Source: Aegilops tauschii subsp. strangulata
Lineage: Eukaryota > Streptophyta > Magnoliopsida > Poales > Poaceae
Length of the DNA: 64,000 nucleotides
Assembly (NCBI RefSeq): GCF_002575655.3
Contig: NC_053040.3
Location: 152,645,148-152,709,147, forward strand
Direction of reading: 5' to 3'
This document shows positions 43,321 to 57,500 of the stretch, in pieces. The first letter of the stretch is position 1; each line of letters begins with the position of its first letter. Made by a program: the position numbers and the translations under genes. The notes under the pieces are model-generated. The model ran no database searches. It was given only the letters and a program-made list of their open reading frames with translations, and was not told where the DNA came from.

Positions 43321-46002
43321 ATGAAGATTCCTTCATAATTCTGTTTATGCCATGCTCAGTTTTTCTGCCAAGTCTAAATCTTGCTATGTTTATATGGGTG
43401 CCATCATATCTTTTGTGCCTTTTTTGCTCGTGATCCGTAAGGGACTTTTGTTCTATGCAATTAGTATATTCATGCCATTCCTTTTTTTCTATGATATATT
43501 CCTGTAGCATGTTGTTTTGTTGCTCTAAATATTGCAACCTGATGTTATTTCTGTCATGTCCAGTGATTTTCTGCCAAGTCTGTGAATTTGTTATTAATTG
43601 CAATCTTGCCATGTCTTTTTGAGCATGTTCTAGTGGTATCTGCAGATAGCTCAGTGTTCATGTTTTGTAATGCTTTACCTGTACATCATGCTCATGCCTT
43701 TTGTTTTCATGTTGAGGTGCTGTAGCATATTTTCATAATGCTTGCAAGATGCCTAGTTGCTGTTTTGGATAGACTGTTGCTATATCTTGTTTGGAGTGTA
43801 TGTGTTGCAGCGTTGCTCCGTTTTGAGCATGCTCTATATGAAACTTGCTTAGTTTTGCATGTAGTTTCATATTATCATGTTGCATCCTTGTTTTGAGGTA
43901 TTTTCTTGATGTTTGGATGCATTTTGCATCAATGCCATGTTTAACTTGTTTCGCTCATATCTTCTAGGTCATAGCTCCGAACTAAATGATCTTTATATGT
44001 AACTTGACTAGAATTTCGTGTAGATCATCATGGTGCATCTTAACTTGCTGTTTAACAACTTGAAAATAAGGTTTATTCAGATCTGGGCTAATTTCGAAAT
44101 TTGCATATGGGGATTTACCGGAATTGTTATAGGTTGTTTCCGGCCTCATTTAAACTTGCTTTGATGTGTTGTTCTTGGATGCATCATCTCTTGCCATGAG
44201 TAGCTTCATGTAGCCGTGTCATGCATCATACTTGGTTGAGCATCATGCCTTGTTATGTGTTGTGTGTTTACCTTGTTGTTTGCTTCTTTCCGGTTGTGCT
44301 CCTTCTCGTTAGTTCCTGTTTCGTTGCGATCGTGAGGATTCGTTCGTCTTCGTGGCTTCATCTTCTTCATGGACTCGTTCTTCTTCCTAGCGGGATTTCT
44401 GGCAAGATGACCGTCACCTTGCATCTCATTACTATCATTTCTATGCTAGTTCCTTCGTTCTATCGCTATGTTGCGCCACCTATCACTTGCTCTTCAAGCC
44501 TCCCAAATTGCCATGAAACCACCTCTAACCTTTGTCACCCTTCCTAGCAAACCATTGTTTGGCTATGTTCACGCTTTTTGCTCAGGCCCTCTTATAGCGA
44601 TGTTAGTTGCAGGTGAAGATGAAGTTTGCTCCATGTTGGATTATGTTTATGTTGGGATATCACAATATCTCTTATTTAATTAATGCATCTATATACTTGG
44701 TAAAGGGTGGAAGGCTCGGCCTTATGCCTGGTGTTTTGTTCCACTCTTGCCGCCCTAGTTTCCGTCATACCGGTGTTATGTTCCTTGATTTTGTGTTCCT
44801 AACGCGGTTGGGTGTTATGGGGACCCCTTGATAGTTCGCTTTGAATAAAACTCCTCCAGCAAGGCCCAACCTTGGTTTTACCATTTGCCTATCACCTATT
44901 TCTTTTCCCTTGGGAGTCGCGCTCCCGAGGGTCATCTTTATTTTAACCCCCCCCCCAGGCCAGTGCTTCTCTAAGTGTTGGTCCGAACTGAGTAGACTGC
45001 GGGGCCCCCTCGTGGAAACTCGAGGTCTGGTTTTACTCGTAGGATGTCTCATCCTGTGTTCCCCTGAAAACGAGATATGTGCAACTCCTATCGGGACTGT
45101 CGGCACATCGGGCGGTTTTACTGGTCTTGTTTTACCATTGTCGAAATGTCTTGTAAACCGGGATTCCGAGACTGATCGGGTCTTCCCAGGAGAAGGAATA
45201 TCCTTCGTTGACCGTGAGAGCTTATAATGGGCTAAGTTGGGACACCCCTGCAGGGTATAAACTTTCGAGAGCCATGCCCGCGGTTGTGTGGCAGATGGGA
45301 ATTTGTTAATGTCCGGTTGTAAAGAACTTGACACTCGACTTAAATAAAACCCATCAACCGCGTGTGTAGCCGTGATGGTCTCTTCTCGGCGGAGTCCGGG
45401 AAGTGAACACGGTTTCTGGGTTATGTTTGACGTAAGTAGGAGTTCAGGATCACTTCTTGATCATTGCTGGTTTCACGACCGTTCCGTTGCTTCTCTTCTC
45501 GCTCTTATTTGCATATGTTAGCCACCATACATTGCTTAGTCGTTGCTGCAACCTCACCACTTATCCTTTTCCATACACATTAAGCTTTGCTAGTCTTGAT
45601 ACCCATGGTAATGGGATTGCTGAGTCCTCGTGGCTCACAGATTACTACAACATCAGTTGCAGGAACAGGTTATGCGATGATCATGATGCGAGAGCGATTT
45701 TGCTTGTTTTTGAGTTCTTGTTCTGCTTCTTCTTCGATCAGGGGATAGGTTCGAGGTCGGCAGCCTGGGCTAGCAGGGTGGATGTCGTTTGAGCTTCTGT
45801 TTATGTTTCATCCATAGTCGGATGTTGTTCTCATGTATATTGATGTAGTCTTCCAGCATTTGTATGCCTTGTATGTATCCCCATCTTTTATGTAATGTTG
45901 ATGTAATGATATCCACCTTGCAAAAGCGTCTTCAAGATGCGCTTCTATCCTTGGTGGGACCTTCGAGTTCCTTTAGGATAGGGTCGCATCTTGGGCGTGA
46001 CA
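43321..46002 (+). repeat. Truncated 5' LTR of LARD-like element
   Basis: Homologous to 50486-53125, beginning at AAGATTCCTTCATAATTCTG. It has a ~55-bp insertion near 43435 relative to the other LTR and ends TTGGGCGTGACA. Confidence 0.85.
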
Positions 46003-46005
46003 AGT

Positions 46006-46017
46006 TGGTATCAGAGC
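46006..46017 (+). other. Primer binding site (tRNA-iMet type)
   Basis: TGGTATCAGAGC three bases after the LTR, the classic initiator-Met primer site of plant retrotransposons. Confidence 0.9.
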
Positions 46018-48577
46018 CTCGACCGACCATAGGAGCCCCTTGATTGATTGTAGTTGGCTGTTGTTGAGTCTAGAAAAAACTATTTCTGAGTCTAGTTATA
46101 TCGGAGAGTAGGAATTCTTTTTACTCCTCAGCCCTTTGGTCGCTCTGGTGAGAAATCTTGACGTAGGTGTTTTGAACTACTTCTCTTCCCCTTCAAATTT
46201 TTCTTTAGGATCATGCGGTTAGTTTTTTCGTTCGTTGTCCATTCTCTTTTCAATCCGACGCATTTCTCTTCGAGTGGTTTCGATCCTTGTCATCTTTTGC
46301 AAGATCAATCCTCAGCTCTTTTCAATTGATGTTGTTTCCCTGTCCGAAATTGTCCTTGTTTTTCCCACCCGCCCACCCATCTCCTTCTCGGAACCGGAGT
46401 CCGAAATCGAGTATCCATCCTACTCGTGCGAAGCTTTTGCATTTTCTCCTCAATCATTTCAACCGGCGCTTCTCTATTCAAATATTCGTCGTTACAGTTG
46501 CCTGTGTTTTTCCCGCCCTCCCATCCCCTTTTATTCCCAGAGTCTGAGCCTCTATTCGAGCATCAATTTCATTCGTGCGGAGTATCTTTAGTTTTTCCTC
46601 AATTGTATCAACCGGTGAATTCTCGCCTAGTTAATCAATGTTCGTCTCATTTCCTTTTCCGGTGGATCCAATTCAACTTTTCGGTGTTGATCGTATTCTT
46701 TTCCTTGACCAAAGTGTTTTCCCCTTGCTCGTTCCTCCTTTCACCATCCTATTAGCCCGGAGTGTGGAAGACATCTCAGAAGATTCGTGTTTGCATCCAT
46801 CTAATTCGAGGTTGTCACCTCATTCAAATCTTTCAATCGTTCCGGTGCATCATTTCTCATTCGACTATCCTTTTCCAACGGTGTTTCTTTTCAGTGGGCC
46901 CTAACCCACAGGTCTTTCCCAGGATCTTACCTGACTCTTCTAATTTTCCCGGAGTTATTCTCAAACTCTTTTCCAAGTTGACGTAAGAATGAATTTCATC
47001 AGTTAGATGCCTTTCCAATATCGATTTCAAAATATTTTCATTGTTGGCTCAACCTCGTCGCTTTTCATTCTCTCGGAGTATTTGAACAATTTTGGTGTTA
47101 TTTCTCGTCGTCATTCTCGACATTTCAAGACTGAAGTAGAATTTCTCTTAAATCTTGTCCGTTCTCCCAGAAATTCGTGGTGCTAGCTCGATGGTTATCC
47201 TATTAAATTGTTACAAGTCGTGCAATTATTTTCACCCATCCGGAGTATTTCAGGAGTTGTTTTCCGTCTCAATTATCCGGAGGCCTCCATTTCGGAATAT
47301 TTCTTCGTTCTAAGTTTTCAAATCCGTTCTCCGATTATTCTATATTTATGCATTTTCGTTCGTCTCCATATTCTTCCGGTGCTTTGCTCTTTAATCAGTT
47401 TGCGATCTCTTCGTTCTCTTTTCTCTAGATTCCCTCAAGTATCTTCGTTCTTTTCTAATTCTTTCCAGTGATTCATTCTCTTCTCGTCATTCGTTTCAAT
47501 TCCTACGGTGGCTCGTTCAAGATTCTTTCTGTTGTTATCATATCAATTCATTCGTTCTTTCCAGCCCTACCGGTGGTTCACGAAGACTTTCTCAAGTTTT
47601 GCGCTATATCCCCCCTTAATCTTTCCAACGAGAATAAGTAGTATGCAAATCCATTGTTTCTCATCAGCTTAATTGGTGGAGGATAAGCATAACGTAATCC
47701 TTATTCTTCTTTCTTCAAGTGGTTTTATCTCTTCTTTTCGGAGATTGTTCATCTTATCACATTCTCGGTTCAAAGTGTTTTCATCTTTTCTTTTCCGGAG
47801 TTCTAAGCTTCTCGCCGATTTCGTCGCGAACGTCCATCAAATCATCGCAACGCTCTAATCTTATCCCTTTCATCCTTCAATTTTATCTCGTCATTCTTTT
47901 GTTACCGGAGTTCATCACGGTGGCTCGTCATGATTTAATTCATTCTTCAAGTGTTCATCAAGATTCTTGTAGGCGTAGCTCAAGTATCTTCTTCTTGCTT
48001 CTCAAAGTGCAATTAATTCTTCATATTCTTCTGAAGTGGAGTTTTGCATTTCCTCGTTCTTCTCACCTTTTCAATCTTTTCCGCTAGTGGTAGGTTACCA
48101 CCTCATAATTTTGAGATGTTATCCATAAGTCCACAACAAGCTTATTCTTTTGTTGTTGAATTTCCAACAACTCCGTTCAATGTTTTCTTCTAAGGATGCT
48201 CTCTATTGCATTCATGGTAGAAGTTGTCATCTTCTTCCCCGTTCTTCTCATTCCACTCTTTCAAGTCTTCCGGAGGTTTTGTGTTGTTCCTCAAGTCAAG
48301 TATCGTTCCATTTCTCAAGTTCATGTTCTATTCTTTCCTTGTTCAGCCGGAGTGCTGCATAAATTCCTTCGTTATTATTCCTTTTCTATCTTGTCCTAAC
48401 CGCAGTGGTTCCAAATTCAGCCTTATTCCTTGAGCTTTTGCTTCTTGTCTCATTCAACATTCCTCTTTCCTACTCGAGTGTTCTTGACTTTGTTCATCCT
48501 CACTGTTTTGTTCTTATTTCACCTGATCCCTTTTTCCTTCCATCTCGGTCCTAAGATCTCGGGATGATATCTCTTGT
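46018..48577 (+). other. Non-coding LARD interior, pyrimidine-rich
   Basis: No gag or pol. Strongly C/T-rich on the plus strand, with CCGGAGT, CCGGTG or CGGTGGCTCG recurring roughly every 60-150 bp, at least fifteen times. Short open frames in all frames are serine/phenylalanine-rich and compositional. Confidence 0.75.
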
Positions 48578-48591
48578 TAGTGGAGGAGTGT
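48578..48591 (+). other. Polypurine tract of LARD-like element
   Basis: TAGTGGAGGAGTGT directly before the 3' LTR start TGTAACGCCC. Confidence 0.75.
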
Positions 48592-51500
48592 TGTAACGCC
48601 CCGGATTCGATGCGCCAGGTGTCATCCAGTTATTCGCCGTGCTGCCATGTCATTTGCTTGCGTGTTGCATTTTGCCATGTCATCATCTGCATTGCATCAT
48701 CATGTTTTCAAAACTTGCATCCGGTCCTTTTCCCCGTTGTCCGTTTCACGATCCGACACTCTCCCTCGCGCCCGTCGCCCCTCTCAGACCTTGTTTCGTG
48801 AGCGGGAGAAAAGCGTTCTCGGAATGGGCCGAAATTTGCCGAGTGGCCTTGGTATAGCACCGACAGACCGCCCGTCAAATTTCGTTCCATTTGGAGGTCG
48901 TTTGATGCCCCAACGGTTAACCGCGTAGCCCGAAACCCCTCTCGCTTTGCAGCCCAACACCCCTCCACCACAGCCCACTAACCCAGCAAAACCCCCTCCA
49001 TGCTCTCGGTCGTTCGATCACGATCGTGTGGGCAAAAACCGCACCCTATTTGGACTCTCCTAGCTCCCTCTACCTATATATATGTGCCCCTCCCCGAAAT
49101 TTTCGGGCAGACGAACCCTAGCCCTCTCCCTCCTCGCGCCGCCGGACATGTCCGCGCCGTCGCCGGACGCGTCCACCGCCGCCAGCCACGTCGCCCGGCC
49201 AATCCCGGGGCTACACGTCATCGCCGCCGTCGCCCGCAGCCAACCGGCGCCCTCCACGTCACCCCGCAGCCTCCCTCCGCCGCCGCATGCCCGCGGGGCC
49301 CGGATCCGGCCCTCCGGGCCCGGTCGCCGCCGCCCGCGCACCTCGGCTCCCGCGCCGGTGCCCGCTCGCCGCCGGGCGAGCCCGCGCCCCTCCGCCTCCA
49401 GCGCCGCCGTCCCCGTCAGCCCCGGTCGCCGAGTCCTCCGCCGCCGTTCGCTGGGCCGCCGAGCCGCCCCGCGCCCTCCGCCGACCGCCGCCTCTGCCCC
49501 CCCCCCCACGTCGCCGGCCGTCGTCCCGGCCGGATCCGTCGCCGGTCGCCTCCGGCCACCGCTCGCCGTCGCCGTCTCCGGCCGGATCCGGCGAGATCCG
49601 GCCCGGAACCGCAGGGTGGACGAGATCCACCAGGAGCCCATCCAAACGGCATCCCCGCGCCCGGATCCCTCCGTCCCGGATTCACCTCGTCCCGTTGACT
49701 TTTCCCGGAGGGTATATTTTCTCCATGTCCCGAAGTTTTCAACATTTTGTTGCCATGTTCATTGCATCATATCTCCATGACCATAGCTCCGATTCATGCA
49801 TATGATATATCAAAATGTTCATTGTGAGATTCTCTTTATTTTGTTCTATTGTGCCATGCTTGTTTTAGTTCATCTTGATGCCTTAATCATCGTTGAAAGT
49901 GTGCTATATGATGTTATCTGCTGTCTGTTAACAGAACTTGATGATTTGTCTTTTTCATTGCATTTTGTGTGTGCATCCTACGAGCTTGATGTCTACATGA
50001 ATTTTGTACTTCATCATGCCATCTTTACAGTGGTGCTTGTCTTGTATTTTTGTGATCTATGTGGTTACTAGCACAAGCATGCAAAGTAGCCTCCATGATG
50101 TTGCTGATTTCGGTGACAGCCATTTCTGCTAAGTCTGTAGCTGTATCATTGTGATGCCATGTTAACCTACTTCTACCATGAGTTCCATGCATAATCTGGA
50201 GATGTTTACTCAGGATGTTTTGTTATACTTGTTATGGTCTATCCATCTATGCCCTCGGTTGTATTTATAGCCTGCTGTATGTTGTTGCAAACTTGCTCTT
50301 AAATTGCTAAATAATGTTGTTGTCAGCCTGTTAACATGAAGTTCAGTTCTGACATTTGTTTTGCTAGTGATCCATGCACCCTATGAACTTGCTCTTGCCA
50401 AGCTTAGCTTCACATTTATGCCATCTTACTGTTGGATGCCTTCACATGCCATGAAACACTTTGTGATGAGTGATTTGAGCTCGCAAAGATTCCTTCATAA
50501 TTCTGTTTATGCCATGCTCAGTTTTTTTGCCAAGTCTGAATCCCTTTGTGAAACTTGCTACGTTTATATGGGTGCCATCATATCTTCTGTGCCTTTTTTT
50601 GCTATGATATATTCTTGTAGCATGTTGTTTTATTGCTCTAAACATTGCAACCTGATGTTATTTCTGTCATGTCCAGTGATTTTCTGCAATCTTGCCATCT
50701 TGCCATGTCTGTGAATCTGTTATTAATTGCAATCTTGCCATGTCTTTTTGAGCATGTTCTCGTGGTTTCTGCAGATAGCTCAGTGTTCATGTTTTGTAAT
50801 GCTTTACCTGTACATCATGATCATGCCTTTTTTTCATGTTGAGGTGCTGTAGCATATTTTCACGATGCTTGCAAGATGCCTAGTTGCTGTTTTGGACAGA
50901 TTGTTGCTATATCTTGTTTGGAGTGTATGTGTTGCACCGTTGCTCCGTTTTGAGCATGCTCTATATGAAACTTGCTTAGTTTTGCATGTAGTTTCATATT
51001 ATCATGTTGCATCCTTGTTTTGGGGTATTTTATTGATGTTTGGATGCATTTTGCATCAATGCCATGTTTAACTTGTTTTGCTCATATCTTCTAGGCCGTA
51101 ACTCCGAACTAAATGATCTTTCTATGTAACTTGACTAGAATTTCGTGTAGATCATCATGGTGCATCTTAACTTGCTGTTTAACAACTTGAACATAAGGTT
51201 TATTCAGATCTGGGCTAATTTCGAAATTTGCATATGGGGATTTACCGGAAATGTTATAGGTTGTTTCCGGCCTCATTTAAACTTGCTTTGATGTGTTGTT
51301 CTTGTATGCATCATATCTTGCCATGAGTAGCTTCATGTAGCCGTGTCATGCATCATACTTGGTTGAGCATCATGCCTTGTTATGTGTTGTGTGTTTACCT
51401 TGTTGTTTGCTTCTTTCCGGTTGTGCTCGTTCTCGTTTGTTCCTGTTTTGTTGCGATCGTGAGGATTCGTTCGTCTTCGTGGCTTCATCTTCTTCATGGA

Positions 51501-53125
51501 CTCGTTCTTCTTCCTAGCGGGATTTCAGGCAAGATGACCGTCACCTTGGATCTCATTACTATCATTGCTATGCTAGTTGCTTCGTTCTATCGCTATGCTG
51601 CACCACCTATCACTTGCTCTTCAAGCCTCCCAAATTGCCATGAAACCACCTCTAACCTTTCTCACCCTTCCTAGCAAATCATTGTTTGGCTATGTTACCG
51701 CTTTTTGCTCAGCCCCTCTTGTAGCGTTGTTAGTTGCAGGTGAAGATGAAGTTTGCTCCATGTTGGATTATGTTTATATTGGGATATCACAATATTTCTT
51801 ATTTAATTAATGCATCTATATACTTGGTAAAGGGTGGAGGGCTCGGCCTTATGCCTGGTGTTTTGTTCCACTCTTGCCGCCCTAGTTTCCGTCATACCTG
51901 TGTTATGTTCCTTGATTTTGCGTTCCTAACGCGATTGGGTGTTATGGGGACCCCTTGACAGTTCGCTTTGAATAAAAGTCCTCCAGCAAGGCCCACCTTG
52001 GTTTTACCATTTTCCTATCACCTATTTCTTTTCCCTTGGGAGTCGCACTCCCGAGGGTCATCTTTATTTTAACTCCCCCGGGCCAGTGCTTCTCTAAGTG
52101 TTGGTCCGAACTGAGTAGACTGCGGGGCCCCCTCGTGGAAACTCGAGGTCTGGTTTTACTCGTAGGATGTCTCATCCGGTGTTGCCCTGAGAACGAGATA
52201 TGTGCAGCTCCTATCGGGATTGTCGGCACATCGGGCGGTTTTGCTGGTCTTGTTTTACCATTGTCGAAATGTCTTGTAAACCGGGATTCTGAGACTGATC
52301 GGGTCTTCCCGGGAGAAGGAATATCCTTCGTTGACCGTGAGAGCTTATAATGGGCTAAGTTGGGACACCCCTGCAGGGTATAAACTTTCGAGAGCCGTGC
52401 CCGCGGTTGTGTGGCAGATGGGAATTTGTTAGTGTCCGGTCGTAGAGAACTTGACACTCGACTTAAATAAAACGCATCAACCACGTGTGTAGCCGTGATG
52501 GTCTCTTCTCGGCTGAGTCCGGGAAGTGAACACGGTTTCTGGGTTATGTTTGACGTAAGTTGGAGTTCAGGATCACTTCTTGATCATTGCTAGTTTCACG
52601 ACCGTTCCGTTGCTTCTCTTCTCGCTCTTATTTGCGTATGTTAGCCACCATACATTGCTTAGTCGCTGCTGCAACCTCACCACTTATCCTTTTCCATATC
52701 CATTAAGTTTTGCTAGGCTTGATACCCATGGTAATGGGATTGCTGAGTCCTCGTAGCTCACAGATTACTACAACATCAGTTGCAGGTACAGGTTATCTGA
52801 TGATCATGACGCGAGAGCGATTTTGCTTGTTTTGGAGTTCTTCTTCTGCTTCTTCTTCGATCAGGGGATAGGTTCCAGGTCGGCAGCCTGGGCTAGCAGG
52901 GTGGATGTCGTTTGAGCTTCTGTTTATGTTTCATCCGTAGTCGGATGTTTTTCTCATGTATATTGATGTATTCTTGCGGCATTTGTGTGCCTTGTATGTA
53001 TCCCCATCATTTATGTAATGTTGATGTAATGATATCCACCTTGCAAAAGCGTCTTCAAGATGCGCTTCTATCCTTGGTGGGACCTTCGAGTTCCTTTAGG
53101 ATAGGGTCGCATCTTGGGCGTGACA
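48592..53125 (+). repeat. 3' LTR of LARD-like element (4.5 kb)
   Basis: Starts TGTAACGCCCCGGATTCG and ends TTGGGCGTGACA. Promoter TATATATA at 49075, GC-rich leader 49118-49700, then T-rich sequence. The next bases TTATT are the probable target duplication. The sequence from 51042 on is also present at 5798-7881. Confidence 0.9.
49075..49083 (+). promoter_or_regulatory. TATA box of LARD LTR
   Basis: CTATATATA about 35 bases before a GC-rich leader. Confidence 0.55.
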
Positions 53126-54556
53126 TTATTGATGATGCTACTTCTGCTATGGATAATGCTTATGATGATGCTAGTACCTTGCTTGATGATGGTGTGCCAT
53201 GCACTAGGTAATTTTCTTGATGAACAAATTGCTAAAGCCAAAGAGAATGAAATTACTGAAACTGATGAAATACCTGGATCTAAAAATCTTGAGACACCTA
53301 TTAGACCTAGTCCTCCTAGATATGAATTGCCTAAGATACCGGAAGGTTATGTTATGAATTAGGAGATAACTAGAGACTTTCTTGCTTACAATGATAGAGA
53401 TGATCTTAAGAAGTTACTATGCAAACTGAAAGAAAAATCTTTGAATGCTAGAATGAAATGTGATCCTAAGTTTTCTACTTCACCTATCTTTGTTAATGAT
53501 AAGGATTATGAATTCTCTATCGACCCAGAGTTAATTACTTTGGTTGAATATGATCCTTTCCATGGTTATGAAACTGAAACTGTTGTGGCACACCTTACCA
53601 AGTTGAATGACATAGCCACCCTATTTGCTCATGATGAGAAAATTCGCTACTATTATATTCTCAAACTATTTCTGTTCTCATTAAAGGGTGGTGCTAAGAC
53701 TTGGTACAATACTCTTGCTCCTGGTTGTGTGTGTAGTCCCCAGGATATGATTTATTACTTCTCTAAAAAATATTTTCCTGCTCATAAGAAACAAGCTGCC
53801 TTATAGGAAATATTTAACTTTTTGCAAATTGAAGAAGAGAGTCTCCCGCAAGCTTGGGGCAGGCTTCTCCAATTGTTGAATGCTTTGCTTGATCATCCTC
53901 TTAAGAAAAATGAAATACTTGATATCTTCTATAATGGACTAACTGATGCTTCTAGGGACTTCCTAGATAGTTGTGCTAGTTGTGTTTTCAGGGAACGAAC
54001 TATTGAAGAAGATGAAGAATTATTGAATAACATATTGAAAAATTATATGATTGGACTCTTCCTGAACCGCCACCTAAACCTACTCCGAAGAAGAGGGGTA
54101 TCTTATATCTCAGTCCTGAAGATATGCAAGAGGCAAAGAAGTATGAAGGAAAAAGGTATTAAAGCTGACGATGTCAAAAATGTACCTCCTATTGAAGAAA
54201 TACATGGGCTTGATACATCACAACCCAAGGTGGTAGAGGTAAAATCTTTAATTAAATTAAATGATAATGACAATCATTATAATATGCATCCTAGTCAACG
54301 CCTTTATGAGTTTGATAACTACATTAGAAAACAATATCACTTCAATGCAAATGTTATGAAACAATTGAAATACAATTCTGATATGATTGCTCGTTTGAGT
54401 GACTTGTTATTTAGAATCTCAAATGATGTTAGAGGTGTATGAAAACATGCCTCTATGGTTCAAACTCAACTGGAACAAGTTGCTAAATCTCAAAGAGAAT
54501 TGCTTGATGAAATGAACAATAATGTAAATGACTTTGCTGTTAGAGTAGCAACTACA
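53126..54556 (+). pseudogene. Athila-type gag fragment, copy 2
   Basis: Same gag as 7882-9313. Here the frame is better kept: CSPQDMIYYFSKKYFPAHKK is uninterrupted where copy 1 has a stop and an extra base. However it has its own stop in TTATAG at ~53804, the shared TAG at ~53360 and the shared displaced frame at ~54050-54170. It is in the same orientation as the Athila LTR at 41832 and is its separated gag. Confidence 0.82.
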
Positions 54557-57500
54557 TGTAATGCCCACGATGCGGCTATATCTCTCACGTGTCGAGGCAC
54601 GACTTAGAGGCATAACCGCATTGTAGGTTTTGTCGCAAGAAGGGTCATCTTCACACAATCCCATGTAATGAACAAGAATGGAATAAAGAGAGTTGGCTTA
54701 CAATCACCACTTCACACAATACTTAAATAAATCATACATCATTCAGAGTACACACAAGGTCCGACTACGGAACCAAAATAAAAGAAGACAACCCCAAATG
54801 CTAGATCCCCGATCGTCCCAACTGGGCTCCACTACTGATCATCAGGAAACGAAACACAGTAACGACCACGATCCTCGTCGAACTCCCACTTGAGCTCGGT
54901 TGCGTCACCTGCACTGGTGTCGTCGGCACCTGCAACTATTTTGGTAGAATCTGTGAGTCACGAGGACTCAGCAATCTCACACCCGCGAGATCAAGACTAT
55001 TTAAGCTTATAGGAAGGATGGGGTAATGAGGTGGAGCTGCAGTAAGCACTAAGCATATATGGTGGCTAACATACGCAAATGAGAGCGAGAAGAGAAGCAA
55101 CGCATCGGTCGAGAAGCTAGAAGTGATCAAGAAGTGATCCTGAAACTACTTACATTCATAAATAACCCAGACCGTGTTCACTTCCCAGACTCCGCTGAAA
55201 AGAGACCATCACGGCTACACACACGGTTGATGTATTTTTATTAAGTCAAGTGTCAAGTTCTCTACAACCAGACATTAACAAATTCCCATCTGCCTCATAA
55301 CCACGGGCACGGCTTTCGAAAGATAATACCCTGCAGGGGTGTCCCAACTTAGCCCATTATAAGCTCTCACGGTCAACGAAGGATATTCCTTCTCCCGGGA
55401 AGACCCGATCAGTCTCGGAATCCCGGTTTACAAGACATTTCGACAATGGTAAAACAAGACCAGCAAGACCACCCGCTGTGCCGACAAATCCCGATAGGAG
55501 CTGCACATATCTCGTTCTCAGGGCACACCGGATAAGCTAAGCGTACAGGTACCAACGTAACCCAAGTTGCCAAGGGACGGTCCCGCACGGTGCTCTAGTT
55601 TGGACCAACACTCTGAGGAGCACTGGCCTGGGGGTTAAAAATAAAGATGACCCTCGGGCTCGCGAAAACCCAAGGGAAAAAGGCTTAGGTAGCAAATGGT
55701 AAAACCAAGGTTGGGCCTTGTTGGAGGAGTTTTATTCAAGGCGAACTGTCAAGGGGGTCCCATAAATCACCCAACCGCGTAAGGAACACAAAATCAAGGA
55801 ACATAACACCGGTATGACGGAAACTAGGGCGGCAAGAGTGGAACAAAACACCAGGCATAAGGCCGAGCCTTCCACCCTTTACCAAATATATAGATGCATT
55901 AATTAAATAAGAGATATTGTGATAAGCCAAAATATCCATGTTCCAACATGGAACCAACTTCAACTTCACCTGCAACTAGCAACGCTATAAGAAGGGCTGA
56001 GCAAAAGCGGTAACTTAGCCAAACAACGGTTTGCTAGGAAAGGTGGGTTAGAGGCTTGACATGGCAATATGGGAGGCATGATATAGCAAGTGGTAGGTAG
56101 CGCGGCATAGCAATAGAGCGAACAACTAACAAGCAAATATAGAAGTGATTTCGAGGGTATGGTCATCTTGCCTTAAATCCCGCAAGGAAGAAGAACGAGT
56201 CCATGAAGAAGACCAACGGATGAAGTCGAACGAATCCTCACAAACGCGACGTTATCGGAACTAACCCGAAGAGCAACACCGGAAAGAAGTAAACAACATG
56301 GTAAACAACCATCACATAAACATCGCATGATGCACAATCAAGTATGATGCATGTCCGGTTTAAAGAGGCATGGCATGGCAAAGTGCAACAAACAACTCTA
56401 CAAGTTAAGTGGAGCTCAATATGCAACGAGTTGCATATTGGTGAAACACCACATGACTTATTTAGTTCTCTCCCGTTTATGTACTCAACAATATTAAATG
56501 TTGGTCAACATGGCAAGAGGTGAGGCATAATTAAACTACACTATCTAAGCAATTTAAATGGGGCTGGAAACAACAAACAACAATTCCGGAAAATCCCCAC
56601 ATGCATATTTTGAATTTACTAATGTTCATCCCTAAACACAATTTTAATGTTGTTAAACAGAAAAATAAAGTACACCATGTTAAACTAGGCATTTTTCTAC
56701 CCCATTTACATATAAAGTTTATTAAATTTGGAGCTGCGGTTATTTAGTTATGAAATAAATCATTTAAACATGCTATTTATGCAAAATTAAACAAACAACA
56801 AGTTAAACATTTTTAATATGGATGAAGGTTGGATGTTATGAAACTAGATGAATTTCTAAGCACTTTTCATATATAAATTATTTACATATGATGCATGATT
56901 AATTAGCTATTAGATGCATGAACACTAGAGGTTTTTTGAAAAACGACAGTTTTCTGGAAATTAGAAAAAAAACGTCCTGGCAGGGAAAAAACATCACGGG
57001 CCAGATCTGAGGCAAACTGGGCTGGAGGGGAGCTGCTGGTTGCTCACCATGGGCTAGGCCCAGTCGGTGAGGAGGCCAAGGCAGGACGCGAAGGGGCGCG
57101 CTGGGCCTGGAGGCGCGGCCAACGCTCGGGACTGAACCGGGCGAGCCGCTGCTGCTCTCGTTTCTGAAGAAACAGAAGCAGCAGTAGGAGCATGGCAATG
57201 GAGAAGACGACGGCAGGGGGCCCTGGCGACGGGGTCGGCGGGAACCGGACGGAACGGGCGGATCGAGTCGTCCGGCCTCGGTTCCGGGCAACGGCGGCGG
57301 CAAACGGAGCTCGGGCGCGGGGCACAGCCATCCATGGCGGCGGCTGTGGTCCTCTTCGAACAGAGAGACACAAGCGACAGAGAGGTGAGAGAAGGAGAAA
57401 GAGCGCGACGCAAAGGGAGAGGGAAGCGACGGCAGGGCTCACCGGAGCACATGGGGCGGTGAGGAGGCGACGCGGTGCAGCAGCGACGGAGCAGATCTTG

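Larger units (their letters stand above)
43321..53125 (+). mobile_element. LARD-like non-autonomous LTR retrotransposon
   Basis: A 5' LTR that lacks its first ~1.9 kb (43321-46002), a tRNA-iMet-type primer site, a 2.6 kb non-coding interior (46003-48591), a polypurine tract and a full 4534-bp 3' LTR. LTRs near 4.5 kb around a conserved but non-coding interior are the mark of LARDs such as Sukkula in barley. It inserted in the leader/gag of the Athila element. The two LTR parts differ by several percent, so it is older than the 30 kb gypsy. The junction at ~43320 joins Athila leader directly to mid-LTR sequence, so a deletion removed the LTR start. Confidence 0.8.

Noticed and set aside
49000..49805. 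Three long overlapping plus frames and antisense frames rich in Pro/Arg/Ala
   Set aside because: GC-rich LTR leader. Openness follows base composition and no frame looks protein-like.
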